This document shows positions 38,327 to 47,882 of a DNA stretch of 64,000 bases, one piece after another. The position numbers and the translations under genes are program-made. The stretch lies in contig NZ_OY780936.1 of the NCBI RefSeq assembly GCF_963675905.1, forward strand, positions 372,001 through 436,000, written 5' to 3'. The stretch is from an uncultured Bacteroides sp. Its GTDB lineage: Bacteria > Bacteroidota > Bacteroidia > Bacteroidales > Bacteroidaceae. The first letter of the stretch is position 1. Every line of letters starts with the position of its first letter. The notes under the pieces were generated by a model. It ran no database searches. It was not told the DNA's origin and saw nothing but the letters and a program-made list of their open reading frames with translations.

Positions 38327-39829
38327 TTATCCGCAATGGAAATAAGTATTCACAACTTCTTTCATCTTTGCAGGATTATTTTGTGCATCATCACGAAGCG
38401 TTGTGTCATTGTAAGCCTTTAGTTTACAGATAACGCCATCAATCATGCTTGGACTAAATACATTGTATTTCTCAAAGATAGTTCGTTGTTGCTGCAAGCG
38501 GTCAGCAGAAGCAGAACAACTGTCGGGCAATTGGTCAAGAGCTTTTAGTCGTTCCTGATTCTCTTCCTTATGAATATCTACATTTACGTATGTTCTTTCG
38601 GCAATACCTAACGCATCATCTATCTCAAAGCCATGACGACAAGCAACAGCCAGACTGGCCAATAATTGATAGATGTCTGCCGAGCCATCCGGTGAGCGCA
38701 TCTCTACAGTTTGTTTCTGTGTTGTATCATAATCACTGGGACTTTCCAGCGGATTGGCTAAAGCACACATATCTTTCTTAGCCGACCAGCCCAAAGGTAC
38801 ACGCACCAGTACGGAGCGATTCCTGTCTCCCCAGCAAATATTGGTTGGAGCTTCCTGATGTGGCACCAGTCGGAAATAAGAGGTTGGGGTAGTGTTGCCG
38901 AAAGCTGTAATGGAAGATGCCAGGCACATCATTCCTGCAATCGCTTTCCGTGCAGTATCCGACAATTTACCATCCTCCAGCATCTGATTCTTTCTATCCT
39001 TTGTAATACGCATGTGGATATGTAGTCCGGAACCCGCTTTACCAACAGTAATTTTCGGAGCAAAAGTGATATTATACCCATATTGACTGGCTAAATTACG
39101 GATTACCCATTTAGCAATCATTAGCTGATCGGCAGCATCTTCAGCAGGAGAGGGGAGAAATTCAATCTCATTTTGTTCGTAAGTCAATCCCTCCTGAGTA
39201 AAATTACCTACCTCAGAATGCCCATACTTTATCTTTCCATTAGCCTGAGAAATGTATTTCATGCACAGAGTGCGGAACTGGTTAAACTTATCGTAAGGAC
39301 CAGATTCATGATACCCGTGCTGATCTGTGGCAGGGAAAAGTCCGTCGTCCGGTGCAATAACGTAATATTCCAGTTCGCCCATAGCCTCAAATTCCATTCC
39401 GGTAACCTTGTTGAAAGCACGGCAAGCCTTATGCAATGTATATTCCGGTGAGCTTTCCAGCGGATCTCCATCTTTATTAAAGAAAGAGCAAAGCATGGTT
39501 AGCGTGGGAATTTCGGCAAATGGATCAACAAATGCAGTGCGAAAACGAGGAATAGCATATAAGTCACTACTACCCGCCTCAATAAAAGTAAAAAGGCTCG
39601 ATCCGTCTACCCGTTCGCCGCAGGTAAGAATTGCATTCAGATAAGCAGCATCGTTGATTACAAAGTTTAAAGTTTTCAGTCGGCCATCACCGGCAGGATA
39701 CATAAAGTTAATCATTCGTATCTCTTTCTCTCTGATAAAAGAGATTATATCTGCTTTGGTAAACTCAGCAGGACTTTTTTGCAGAAATTTCACCAATGAG
39801 TTGGAGTTCATCTCTAATTCGTTGTTCAT
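38327..39829 (-). CDS. Glutamine synthetase family protein (GlnA-type)
   Basis: This 500-residue cytoplasmic enzyme carries the GS beta-grasp and catalytic domains. Visible motifs are EAMGELEYYV, YGHSEVGNFTQEGLTYEQNEIEF (metal-binding Glu cluster), GKAGSGLHIHM (ATP/His site), NRSVLVRVP and VEMRSPDGSAD. Length fits GS-I types; Bacteroides species often also carry the larger GSIII elsewhere. The reaction is ATP-dependent ligation of ammonia to glutamate, although some family members are gamma-glutamyl-polyamine ligases. A TATCTTTG -7 box lies at 39868-39861. It is monocistronic. Confidence 0.87.
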   Translation of the reverse strand: MNNELEMNSNSLVKFLQKSPAEFTKADIISFIREKEIRMINFMYPAGDGRLKTLNFVINDAAYLNAILTCGERVDGSSLFTFIEAGSSDLYAIPRFRTAFVDPFAEIPTLTMLCSFFNKDGDPLESSPEYTLHKACRAFNKVTGMEFEAMGELEYYVIAPDDGLFPATDQHGYHESGPYDKFNQFRTLCMKYISQANGKIKYGHSEVGNFTQEGLTYEQNEIEFLPSPAEDAADQLMIAKWVIRNLASQYGYNITFAPKITVGKAGSGLHIHMRITKDRKNQMLEDGKLSDTARKAIAGMMCLASSITAFGNTTPTSYFRLVPHQEAPTNICWGDRNRSVLVRVPLGWSAKKDMCALANPLESPSDYDTTQKQTVEMRSPDGSADIYQLLASLAVACRHGFEIDDALGIAERTYVNVDIHKEENQERLKALDQLPDSCSASADRLQQQRTIFEKYNVFSPSMIDGVICKLKAYNDTTLRDDAQNNPAKMKEVVNTYFHCG

Positions 39830-40012
39830 ATTGTTCGCTTTTTGATTAAGGTTGTATAATCAAAGATATAGAAATAAATCAAAATAATATATTTATATTG
39901 GTTTTATTTTGATTTATTTCTAGTTTTATTTAGTTCAAACACTTTATAAGCGTATTTGTGTGTCTAAATGAAAGTTTTGGGTGTTTGTGATTTATGATCG
40001 GGTATAAAAAAC

Positions 40013-40044
40013 AAAAGCTCCGATCAGTTAAGATCGAAGCTTTT
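40013..40044 (-). terminator. Terminator after tRNA-Cys
   Basis: AAAAGCTCCGATC and GATCGAAGCTTTT form a stem 11 bp after the tRNA 3' end, followed by TTGTTTTTT in the minus direction. Confidence 0.75.
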
Positions 40045-40054
40045 CCCCATTAAG

Positions 40055-40125
40055 AGGTCTCTGGCGGATTCGAACCGCCGTAGACGGTTTTGCAGACCGG
40101 TGCCTAGCCACTCGGCCAAGAGACC
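40055..40125 (-). tRNA. tRNA-Cys (anticodon GCA)
   Basis: GGTCTCT and AGAGACC form the acceptor stem with discriminator T. The anticodon loop CTGCAAA carries GCA, and the T arm GCGGTTCGAATCCGC is intact. Length is 71 nt and CCA is not encoded. Confidence 0.95.
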
Positions 40126-40197
40126 TTATTTCGTGATTGCGAGTGCAAAGGTAATACATTTTTCTAAAATTCCAAGCAAACTGCGCAATAAATTCAT

Positions 40198-40410
40198 TTA
40201 TCCGCAGCAACTTTTTTTCTTTCCTTTCTTCTGTTCCTTGCACTGTTGCTTCTTCTTTTCCATCATATCTCTTAATTCACAGCCACTTGTACAGCTTGAA
40301 CAAGGATTCTCATTGTTATTTGAATTTCTGAAAAAAAGTACAATTCTGTTTCCTACGTAGAATACGCAGAAGAAAACAATTGCCGAAACGATTAATTCTT
40401 GTAAGCTCAT
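40198..40410 (-). CDS. FeoB-associated Cys-rich membrane protein
   Basis: This 70-residue protein has one membrane segment (LIVSAIVFFCVFYVGNRIVLFF) and a cytoplasmic Cys-rich, Lys-rich tail (NPCSSCTSGC, QQCKEQKKGKKKSCCG). It matches the small FeoB-associated proteins found after feoB in Bacteroidetes and Clostridia. Its start overlaps the feoAB stop by 4 bp (ATGA), which indicates translational coupling. A role in iron delivery or FeoB complex stability is inferred. Confidence 0.9.
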   Translation of the reverse strand: MSLQELIVSAIVFFCVFYVGNRIVLFFRNSNNNENPCSSCTSGCELRDMMEKKKQQCKEQKKGKKKSCCG

Positions 40411-42893
40411 AATAACATATTTCCTATTTGATAAAAACTAAAGGCGATAATCCAAGCCAGCGATGTGGTGTACAACGCTGCAAATGCGGCCCATTTCCAA
40501 CTGCCGGACTCTTGCTTAATAGCGGCAAGCGTGGCAATGCAAGGGAAATAGATAAGAACAAAGAGCATCAGACTGTATGCGGCCAGTGGGGTTATAGGAA
40601 TGCGTTCTGCAAGATTAGACTTGCTTACTCCGGCATCATTTGTATAAAGAACTCCAAGCGTGCTTACCACTAATTCTTTTGCTCCAACACCCGAAAGTAA
40701 TCCGATTCCTAGTTTCCAGTCGAATCCTAAAGGTTTGATTGCAGGCTCTATGGCTTTCCCAATCTGACCTATGTAGGAATTCTCCTGCTGCTCTGATACA
40801 GTTTTGTATGCATTATGATTGGGATAGTATCCTAAGAACCATATAATGATTGATGCAATCATGATTACTCCTCCCATCTTTCTCAGGTATTGCTGTCCTT
40901 TTTCCCATGTGTGACGGGTAATGGCTTTCATGGTTGGCATTCGATAGGGAGGAAGCTCCATTACAAAAGGGGTATCTTCTCCTTTAACCAGTACTTTGCT
41001 GAATAGTCGTGCCATTAAAACGGCCAGAAGTATTCCAATTACGTAGATTGATAGCAGTACCAGACTGGCCTTGCCCGGGAAAAATGTTCCAACCAGTAAC
41101 AGATAGATTGGCAAGCGTGCACTACAACTCATCAATGGATTTACCAATATGGTAATAAGCCGGCTTTTTCTGTTCTCAATGGTTCTTGATGCAAGAATAG
41201 CGGGCACATTACATCCAAATCCCATTACAAGTGGAATGAAAGATTTTCCGTGAAGTCCCATCTTGTGCATAATCTTATCCATGATAAACGCTGCACGAGC
41301 CATGTATCCCGAATCCTCCATTAAAGAAATGAAGAAGTAAAGAAGCAGGATGTTTGGTAGAAAAACAATAACTCCACCAACTCCGCCAATTATTCCGTCT
41401 ACAATCATATCTTTTAACGGACCTGCTGCCATTGTATTTTCTACAAAGTGTCTGAGAACATCTACCAGCCATTCAATACCTGCCATTGGATAGGCTCCCA
41501 GAGAGAATGTCCCTTGAAACATAATCCACATAAAAAGGAAGAAGATTGGGTATCCCCATATTTTATGTGTCACGATGGTATCAAGCACTTTGGTCATCTG
41601 ATCTTGTTCCAGATGATTGTCTATAAAAGTCTCTTTAAGAGCTCCGGAGATAAATCCGTATTTGGCATTGGTAATGGCCGATTCGCTATCCTCGTTCATG
41701 GCAATCTGAATCTTTCTGGCAGCTTTATCTTTAGCGGCAAGAATCTCGGCACTATTAGGAAGTGCGTGGATAACTTTTTCTACGCTTCTGTCGTTCTCAA
41801 GCAACTTAATGGAAAGGTAACGGGTGGAGTATAGGTGTCTGATTTCTTCGTTCTTCGAGATCTCAGCTTTTACATACTCTATTCCTTTTTCTATATCCGG
41901 TCCGTGATTGATGTGAATATGTCGGTATATCTTCTGACGAGATTTATCAGGTGCCACATAATCGTCCATGTGGGCTTCATGCTCTGCTTCATTTACATTA
42001 GCGCGATGCCAGTCCTGTAACTCCTTTAATACCTCTTTATTAATTTCTCCATTCTTGCCAAAGAAGTCGGCTCCTTCGTATAGATTGATCACTAAGTGAA
42101 ACAAATGCTCGATACCAAGATTCTTTTTGCAGACAGTTGGCACCATAGGCACACCAAATAACTTGCTTAACAAGCGATAGTTCAGCTTATTTCCACTGGC
42201 TTCCAGTTCGTCGTACATATTCAATGCAATCACCATACGCACGTTCATGTCAATAAGCTGAGTAGTAAGGTATAGATTACGCTCCAGATTGGAAGCATCT
42301 ACCACATTGATTATTACGTCCGGAGTCTCTTCTATGATGTGTCTGCGCACATAGATTTCCTCAGGAGTGTATGCCGATAGGGAGTAAGTACCCGGAAGAT
42401 CAACAATCTTAAACCGGTAGCCCTGAAAATCGAAGTATCCCTCTTTTGCATCGACAGTTACGCCGCTGTAGTTTCCCACGTGCTCGTGAGCTCCGGATGC
42501 AAGATTAAACAGGGAAGTCTTTCCGCAATTTGGATTTCCTACCAATGCAACATTGATGGTTCTTCGTTTTCTTAATGCAAGCTCTTTAAGTTCGTTCTCT
42601 GTTAATAACCTTTCCTCATTAATAGAACCATGAAAATGTGGTGATGAGCCTGCTTGCTCTTCAGCTTCTTGTTCACTTATAATTTCAATCATTTCCGCTT
42701 CACTTCTGCGAAGAGATATTTCGTACCCAAGAATTTTATATTTAATAGGATCTTTAAGAGGAGCGTTTAGTAAGACTTCGACTACTTTTCCCTTGATGAA
42801 TCCCATTTCCACAATTCTTTTACGGAATCCACCATGCCCCGTGACCTTTACAATCACGCCTTTCTCGCCTGTGTTTAGTTCAGATAAACGCAT
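40407..42893 (-). CDS. feoB: Ferrous iron transporter, FeoA-FeoB fusion
   Basis: This 828-residue inner-membrane protein starts with a FeoA SH3-like domain (residues 1-74), a short linker, then the FeoB G domain with G1 GNPNCGKTS (119-127), G2 in the switch region (NYSGVTV) and G3 DLPGTYS (165-171). The transport part has Gate motifs (PLMSCSARLPIYLLL, VGAKELVVSTLG) and about eleven membrane segments. It imports Fe(II) under anoxic conditions. FeoA-FeoB fusions are usual in Bacteroidales. A TATCTTTG -7 box is at 42919-42912. No clear Fur box was seen. Confidence 0.95.
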   Translation of the reverse strand: MRLSELNTGEKGVIVKVTGHGGFRKRIVEMGFIKGKVVEVLLNAPLKDPIKYKILGYEISLRRSEAEMIEIISEQEAEEQAGSSPHFHGSINEERLLTENELKELALRKRRTINVALVGNPNCGKTSLFNLASGAHEHVGNYSGVTVDAKEGYFDFQGYRFKIVDLPGTYSLSAYTPEEIYVRRHIIEETPDVIINVVDASNLERNLYLTTQLIDMNVRMVIALNMYDELEASGNKLNYRLLSKLFGVPMVPTVCKKNLGIEHLFHLVINLYEGADFFGKNGEINKEVLKELQDWHRANVNEAEHEAHMDDYVAPDKSRQKIYRHIHINHGPDIEKGIEYVKAEISKNEEIRHLYSTRYLSIKLLENDRSVEKVIHALPNSAEILAAKDKAARKIQIAMNEDSESAITNAKYGFISGALKETFIDNHLEQDQMTKVLDTIVTHKIWGYPIFFLFMWIMFQGTFSLGAYPMAGIEWLVDVLRHFVENTMAAGPLKDMIVDGIIGGVGGVIVFLPNILLLYFFISLMEDSGYMARAAFIMDKIMHKMGLHGKSFIPLVMGFGCNVPAILASRTIENRKSRLITILVNPLMSCSARLPIYLLLVGTFFPGKASLVLLSIYVIGILLAVLMARLFSKVLVKGEDTPFVMELPPYRMPTMKAITRHTWEKGQQYLRKMGGVIMIASIIIWFLGYYPNHNAYKTVSEQQENSYIGQIGKAIEPAIKPLGFDWKLGIGLLSGVGAKELVVSTLGVLYTNDAGVSKSNLAERIPITPLAAYSLMLFVLIYFPCIATLAAIKQESGSWKWAAFAALYTTSLAWIIAFSFYQIGNMLL

Positions 42894-42911
42894 ATTTCAC
42901 ATTATTTTCTG

Positions 42912-42919
42912 CAAAGATA
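42912..42919 (-). promoter_or_regulatory. feoAB -7 box
   Basis: TATCTTTG on the minus strand, 18 bp before the feoAB start codon. Confidence 0.5.
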
Positions 42920-42997
42920 TAGTATATATTTCAGCTAACAAATTATTTAGAATGTTTTTAAATAAAGAAACAGAGGTTTAATCTTCCTGAAAACTCT

Positions 42998-43005
42998 TAC
43001 CTTTG
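42998..43005 (+). promoter_or_regulatory. tilS -7 box, four bases before the start codon
   Basis: TACCTTTG matches TAnnTTTG. With the usual start 4-5 bases after this box, transcription would begin at the ATG at 43010, which predicts a leaderless mRNA. Confidence 0.55.
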
Positions 43006-43009
43006 TGAT

Positions 43010-44308
43010 ATGTTTCATCTTCAGATTGCCCAGTATATTGAGAAAGAAAAGCTTTTCGGACTTAAAGACAAGATTCTGATAGCGTTAAGTGGGGGAGCCG
43101 ATTCGGTTGCTTTGCTTCGTGTGTTGGTTTATCTTGGTTATTCCTGCGAGGCTGCGCATTGTAATTTTCAGTTAAGAGGTGAGGAGTCGGAGAGGGATGA
43201 ATCCTTTGTCCGTAATCTTTGCAAAGAGCATAATGTACCTCTTCACGTAATCCGCTTTGATACGAATGGTTATGCCGGCAAACATCAGATTTCCATCGAG
43301 ATGGCTGCCCGGGAACTTCGTTATAACTGGTTTGAAGAGTTGCGTAAGGAGCTCAATGCTGATGTGGTTGCTGTGGCACATCACAGGGATGACAGCGTAG
43401 AAACTCTTCTGCTCAACCTTATTCGTGGAACGGGTATTAATGGCTTGACCGGTATTCGTCCAAAGAATAATCACGTAGTTCGTCCGATGCTCTCAGTAAG
43501 CCGTGAAGATATTCTGGTGTATCTGCAGGATATGAAGCAGGATTATGTTACTGATAGTACCAATCTGCAGGATGACTACACGCGCAACAAGATTCGTTTG
43601 AATATTCTTCCCATGATGGAAACTATCAATCCTTCCGTTAAGGCAAGCCTTTTTTCTACAGCTTCACATCTTTCGGATGCTTCGATTATATATAACAAAG
43701 TGATAGAAGAAGGCAAGAAAAGAGTAATAACAGAGGAGGGTATTTCAATTGAAAAACTTCTGGCAGAACCTTCACCACGCTCATTGCTATTTGAGGTTCT
43801 TTTCCCGTTGGGTTTCAATTCAGCTCAGATTGATGATATGTTTCTTAGTCTGGACAGACAATCCGGCAAAAAGTTCTATTCGGATTCGTGGGTAGTTGTA
43901 AGAGACAGAACGCATTTACTTATGAAGGAGCTTAATGGTTTACCAAAGGATGGGCAGCCTGTAAAGGGCATTCCAGTCATCAAGGAAGAACGATTCCCGT
44001 ATACATCCAGTTTTGTGATTCCACGTGATAAGAAAACAGCTTGCTTTGATGCCGATAAAATTGAAGCTCCATTAACGCTTCGTAAATGGCAGGCAGGAGA
44101 TAGGTTTGTTCCTTTTGGTATGAAAGGCAAAAAGAATGTGAGCGATTATCTGACTGATGCAAAATTCTCCATTCTGCAGAAAGAGAATGTTTATGTATTG
44201 TGCTCCGGCGATAAAATTGTATGGCTGGTTGGTGAACGGACTGATAACCGTTTTCGGATTGATGAAAATACAAAGAATGTTCTTATACTTCGTTTAGAGG
44301 AAGAATAA
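43010..44308 (+). CDS. tilS: tRNA(Ile)-lysidine synthetase
   Basis: This 432-residue enzyme ligates lysine to C34 of tRNA-Ile(CAU) so that it reads AUA. The PP-loop motif SGGADS is at residues 27-32, followed by [11 protein letters not shown] and [20 protein letters not shown]. The central helical part and the C-terminal TilS domain ([25 protein letters not shown]) are complete. The start [10 protein letters not shown] is the only one that precedes the PP-loop at the expected distance. The gene lies head-to-head with feoAB. Confidence 0.95.
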   Translation: MFHLQIAQYIEKEKLFGLKDKILIALSGGADSVALLRVLVYLGYSCEAAHCNFQLRGEESERDESFVRNLCKEHNVPLHVIRFDTNGYAGKHQISIEMAARELRYNWFEELRKELNADVVAVAHHRDDSVETLLLNLIRGTGINGLTGIRPKNNHVVRPMLSVSREDILVYLQDMKQDYVTDSTNLQDDYTRNKIRLNILPMMETINPSVKASLFSTASHLSDASIIYNKVIEEGKKRVITEEGISIEKLLAEPSPRSLLFEVLFPLGFNSAQIDDMFLSLDRQSGKKFYSDSWVVVRDRTHLLMKELNGLPKDGQPVKGIPVIKEERFPYTSSFVIPRDKKTACFDADKIEAPLTLRKWQAGDRFVPFGMKGKKNVSDYLTDAKFSILQKENVYVLCSGDKIVWLVGERTDNRFRIDENTKNVLILRLEEE

Positions 44309-44357
44309 AAAACTAAAGGCAATAAATTGAATTTATTGGCGATAAAATAACAATGAG

Positions 44358-44434
44358 ACCCGGGTGTAAATAAGTTTTAGACCCGGGTCTCATTTGTGTT
44401 TACACCCGGGTCTAAAGAGCCTTTACACCCGGGT
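44358..44434. repeat. 23-bp phased array (ACCCGGGT box)
   Basis: The palindromic octamer ACCCGGGT occurs at 44358, 44381, 44404 and 44427, each exactly 23 bp apart, flanked by GTGTAAA or GTCT. The gap lies between convergent tilS and acr3. A GGCAATAAATT / AATTTATTGGC palindrome precedes it at about 44318-44335. Confidence 0.88.
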
Positions 44435-44460
44435 GTAAATAGAATTGTTTCTTTATGATT

Positions 44461-45525
44461 TTAATTAATTGTTCCGGAAATATTCTTTTTAAACTTAGAC
44501 TGTTGCTTTAAGGCAAACTTAACCAAAAGAATAAGAACGGGAACCTCGATAAGTGGTCCTATTACAGCTGCAAATGCTACGCCCGAATTAATTCCAAAGA
44601 CTGCAATTGCTACAGCAATGGCCAACTCGAAGTTGTTTCCCGAAGCAGTAAAAGCCACTGAAGTTGTCTTTTCATAATCGGCACCCAACTTTTTGGTAAA
44701 CCAGAATGAAAAGAAGAACATAATGGCAAAATAAGCTATCATTGGCAATGCAATAATTAATACATCAACCGGCAACTTTACAATATATTCACCTTTGTAT
44801 GAGAACATTACAATAATGGTGAATAACAGTGCAATAAGTGTCAGCGGACTCACTTTAGGGATAAATTTTCTATAGTACCACTCTTTGTTCTTTATGCGTA
44901 TAAGTATAAATCTTGATAGGAATCCTGCAATAAATGGAATACCCAGATAGATAAATACGCTATGAGCAATTTCTCCAATGGTAATGCTTTCTACTGCATG
45001 TGTAGTTGGCAAGCCAAAATATCCAGGCAATACGGCAAGAAAAAGATATGCATAGAATGAGAAAAACAACACCTGGAAAATACTGTTGAGAGCAACAAGT
45101 CCGGCTGCATATTCAGAACTACCTTTGGCCAGATCATTCCATACCAGTACCATGGCAATACAACGTGCCAGTCCAATCATGATAATTCCATACATATACT
45201 CCGGATAATTCCTCAGGAATATAATTCCCAGAACAAACATCAATATTGGGCCAATCACCCAATTCAAAAACAGGGAGATTGACAATATCTTCTTATTGGA
45301 GAATACTTTTCCAAGTTCTTCGTACTTTACCTTGGCCAGTGGGGGATACATCATCACAATCAGTCCGATAGCTAAAGGTATATTCGTTGTGCCAACTTCA
45401 AACTGATGCCAGAAGTCTACAATACCCGGATAAAAATATCCAATGGCTACTCCAACGAACATGGCTAAGAAAATCCACAGCGTAAGGTAACGATCAAGAA
45501 ATTTTAGTCTTAATTGAGAAGGCAT
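44461..45525 (-). CDS. acr3: Arsenite efflux transporter, ACR3 family
   Basis: This 354-residue protein has about ten membrane segments. Family marks include [21 protein letters not shown] at the N-terminus, FNWVIGP-like [24 protein letters not shown] (with the conserved Cys) and [22 protein letters not shown]3 carriers export trihydroxyarsenite using the proton-motive force. It is the last gene of the arsenic operon, 45 bp after the ArsC-ArsM fusion. Confidence 0.93.
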   Translation of the reverse strand: MPSQLRLKFLDRYLTLWIFLAMFVGVAIGYFYPGIVDFWHQFEVGTTNIPLAIGLIVMMYPPLAKVKYEELGKVFSNKKILSISLFLNWVIGPILMFVLGIIFLRNYPEYMYGIIMIGLARCIAMVLVWNDLAKGSSEYAAGLVALNSIFQVLFFSFYAYLFLAVLPGYFGLPTTHAVESITIGEIAHSVFIYLGIPFIAGFLSRFILIRIKNKEWYYRKFIPKVSPLTLIALLFTIIVMFSYKGEYIVKLPVDVLIIALPMIAYFAIMFFFSFWFTKKLGADYEKTTSVAFTASGNNFELAIAVAIAVFGINSGVAFAAVIGPLIEVPVLILLVKFALKQQSKFKKNISGTIN

Positions 45526-45570
45526 AATATTTTTAATTTAGATGTTTAACAATTACATTAACAACTACAA

Positions 45571-46845
45571 CTAGCGGGCTTTTTCTGCATAAACGGTAAT
45601 GCTGAATATTCCTTTGCCGGAATTCTTGTATTCATCAAGTTCCTGCTCATTCAGGTAGTTTAGTAATATCTCATCGGGAACGTTGATGTTTTTTTCCTTT
45701 TGAATTGTAATATTAACCAGGCCACTCTTTTCCATTACCTTTAAGTAATCATCTTTCTGAATGGCACCAGATATACAACCTGCATACATCTCATTTGCCT
45801 GCTTGATGTTTTCCGGTAGTTCACCTTCCAATACAACATCAGAAACAGAAAGATGGGCACCCGGTTTCAGGATTCTGAAGATTTCTTTAAATGCTTTTTC
45901 TTTATCGGGAACAAGGTTAAGCACACAATTGCTTATCACAACATCGGCAGTGTTTGCATCAACCGGCAAATGTTCAATATCTCCCAAAACGAATTCCACA
46001 TTGGTATAGTTCTGCTTTTTGGCGTTCGCTTTAGCTTTTTCAATCATAGCTTCGGTCATGTCAACGCCAATAACCTTACCTTTTTCACCAGTTATGGCTC
46101 TTGCAACAAAACAATCGTTGCCGGCACCAGATCCTAAATCTACCACGGTGTCGCCTTCCTTAATCTGAGCAAATTCTGTTGGCAATCCGCATCCTAATCC
46201 TAAATCAGCTTCCGGAGTATAACCTTTCAGCATCTCATAACTATCGGCAAATGTTGCAAAGTCTACAGATGAACAGCAACAAGATGAACCACAGCACGAT
46301 GAATTATCCTCTTCATTTTCCTGCAAGGCTATCTGACCATATTTCTCTTTTACCATTTCCTTTATACCCTTCGCGGTATCTGCCAGAGTACTTTTCTTGT
46401 TAGCTTCATCAGGTTGATAGGTATATTTATCTTTCAGATTCTGAACGTAAAAGTCGTAGAACCGTTCTTTGATTTCATCCCTTACTCTATGAAATTCGCT
46501 CCAGATAAATTCGTCTGTACCTGTTGCGTGAGAAGGATCATCAAAACCTATATGTATTCTGTGCTTTACTTTACCTGAAAAAACCGGGCAACTCTCGTTG
46601 GCTCCGCCACATACAGTTATAACATAATCCCACTCCTCATTCAAATATTGATTCACACTCTTGGGATAGTGATTACTAATATCAATACCCGCTTCTGCCA
46701 TAACCTTCACAGCCTTGGAATTTACTTTAGGAGCAGGTTCTGTTCCGGCCGAATGCACGTCAAGAGATTTATCGAAAGACTGAAGCCAGCCGTGAGCCAT
46801 CTGACTGCGGCAGCTATTTCCTGTACACAATATTAATATCCTCAT
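45571..46845 (-). CDS. Arsenate reductase (ArsC) fused to arsenite methyltransferase (ArsM)
   Basis: One open frame of 424 residues holds two enzymes. Residues 1-140 are a thioredoxin-coupled, low-molecular-weight-phosphatase-type ArsC: C7-x5-R13 (CTGNSCR) and the redox pair C79 and C86. A 60-residue linker with a Cys cluster (C184, C185, C189-C191) leads to ArsM: DLGSGAG (236-242), GVDMTEAM, and the As(III)-binding C307 (SNCVLNL) and C357 (AGCISGA). The product would reduce arsenate and then methylate arsenite in one chain. It starts 3 bp after arsP. The reading frame has no break at the junction. Confidence 0.92.
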   Translation of the reverse strand: MRILILCTGNSCRSQMAHGWLQSFDKSLDVHSAGTEPAPKVNSKAVKVMAEAGIDISNHYPKSVNQYLNEEWDYVITVCGGANESCPVFSGKVKHRIHIGFDDPSHATGTDEFIWSEFHRVRDEIKERFYDFYVQNLKDKYTYQPDEANKKSTLADTAKGIKEMVKEKYGQIALQENEEDNSSCCGSSCCCSSVDFATFADSYEMLKGYTPEADLGLGCGLPTEFAQIKEGDTVVDLGSGAGNDCFVARAITGEKGKVIGVDMTEAMIEKAKANAKKQNYTNVEFVLGDIEHLPVDANTADVVISNCVLNLVPDKEKAFKEIFRILKPGAHLSVSDVVLEGELPENIKQANEMYAGCISGAIQKDDYLKVMEKSGLVNITIQKEKNINVPDEILLNYLNEQELDEYKNSGKGIFSITVYAEKAR

Positions 46846-46848
46846 AAT

Positions 46849-47868
46849 TTAGAATATATAGTTAAATAAAAATCCAACAATCATAATTCCAATACCTACT
46901 ATTCCGGCAAATGTGAAAATAAGCGGGAACTTTAAAACCTTTTTAAGAATGATCATTTCAGGTAGAGAAAGACCGATAACTGCCATCATAAAAGCCAGCG
47001 AGGTACCCAAAGCAGCTCCTTTCTCAATCAATACAGAGACAATTGGAATAATTCCTGCAGCATTTGAGTATAACGGAATTCCAATAAGAACCGATACGGG
47101 TACACTATACCAGGCTGATTTGCCCATCAGTGAAACCATAAAATCCTCGGGAACGTAACCGTGTGCTCCTGCACCAACTGCAATACCTATGATAACATAT
47201 ATCCATACTTTCCCAACGATCTCTTTTACGGCATCAAATCCAAAACGAATTCTATCAGATAGTTTTATATTTTCCTCTCCATCTCCGGCATCTCCCATCT
47301 TGGTTGTATATACCCAATCCTGTACCCAATGTTCAAGTTTTAGTTTACCTATCACCCAACCGGCAATAATTGCTATAATAAGTCCGGTAAGTACATATAT
47401 CAGTGCAGTTTTCCAGCCAAATAAACCGAAAAGAAGAATCACAGCAACCTCGTTTATCATAGGTGCAGCAATAAGAAATGAAAAGGTTACACCCAATGGA
47501 ACGCCCGATTCAATAAATCCTAAAAACAGAGGAATTGCTGAGCACGAGCAGAATGGAGTGACGATTCCCAGCATGGAAGCCATTACATTACCGGCAAAAG
47601 TTGATTTCCCTTCAAGCATTTTTCGGGTCCGCTCAGCAGAGAAATAGGAGCGGATAATGCCAACGAAAAAGATTATTAATGCAAGAAGCATTAAAACTTT
47701 AGGCACTTCGAAAATAAAGAAACGTAATGCTTCTGTCAGATGCTCTCCTTTCTGCATGCCTAAAACTGTATCAATGATCCAGTCGGTTATAGGTTGCAGA
47801 TAATGATAAACTAAGTACCATACAGCCAGTAACGCTAGAGGGATGAGATTCTTTTTATTCCATTTCAT
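46849..47868 (-). CDS. arsP: ArsP-like permease (DUF318/SO_0444 type)
   Basis: This 339-residue membrane protein has about nine segments and the ArsP signature TPFCSCSAIP (C107, C109), plus APMINEVA and SVLIGIPLYSNAAGIIP. ArsP exports trivalent methylated and aromatic arsenicals, which suits its place beside an arsenite methyltransferase. Spacing to neighbours is 14 bp upstream and 3 bp downstream. Confidence 0.88.
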   Translation of the reverse strand: MKWNKKNLIPLALLAVWYLVYHYLQPITDWIIDTVLGMQKGEHLTEALRFFIFEVPKVLMLLALIIFFVGIIRSYFSAERTRKMLEGKSTFAGNVMASMLGIVTPFCSCSAIPLFLGFIESGVPLGVTFSFLIAAPMINEVAVILLFGLFGWKTALIYVLTGLIIAIIAGWVIGKLKLEHWVQDWVYTTKMGDAGDGEENIKLSDRIRFGFDAVKEIVGKVWIYVIIGIAVGAGAHGYVPEDFMVSLMGKSAWYSVPVSVLIGIPLYSNAAGIIPIVSVLIEKGAALGTSLAFMMAVIGLSLPEMIILKKVLKFPLIFTFAGIVGIGIMIVGFLFNYIF

Positions 47869-47882
47869 TTTGTGAATCTGTT

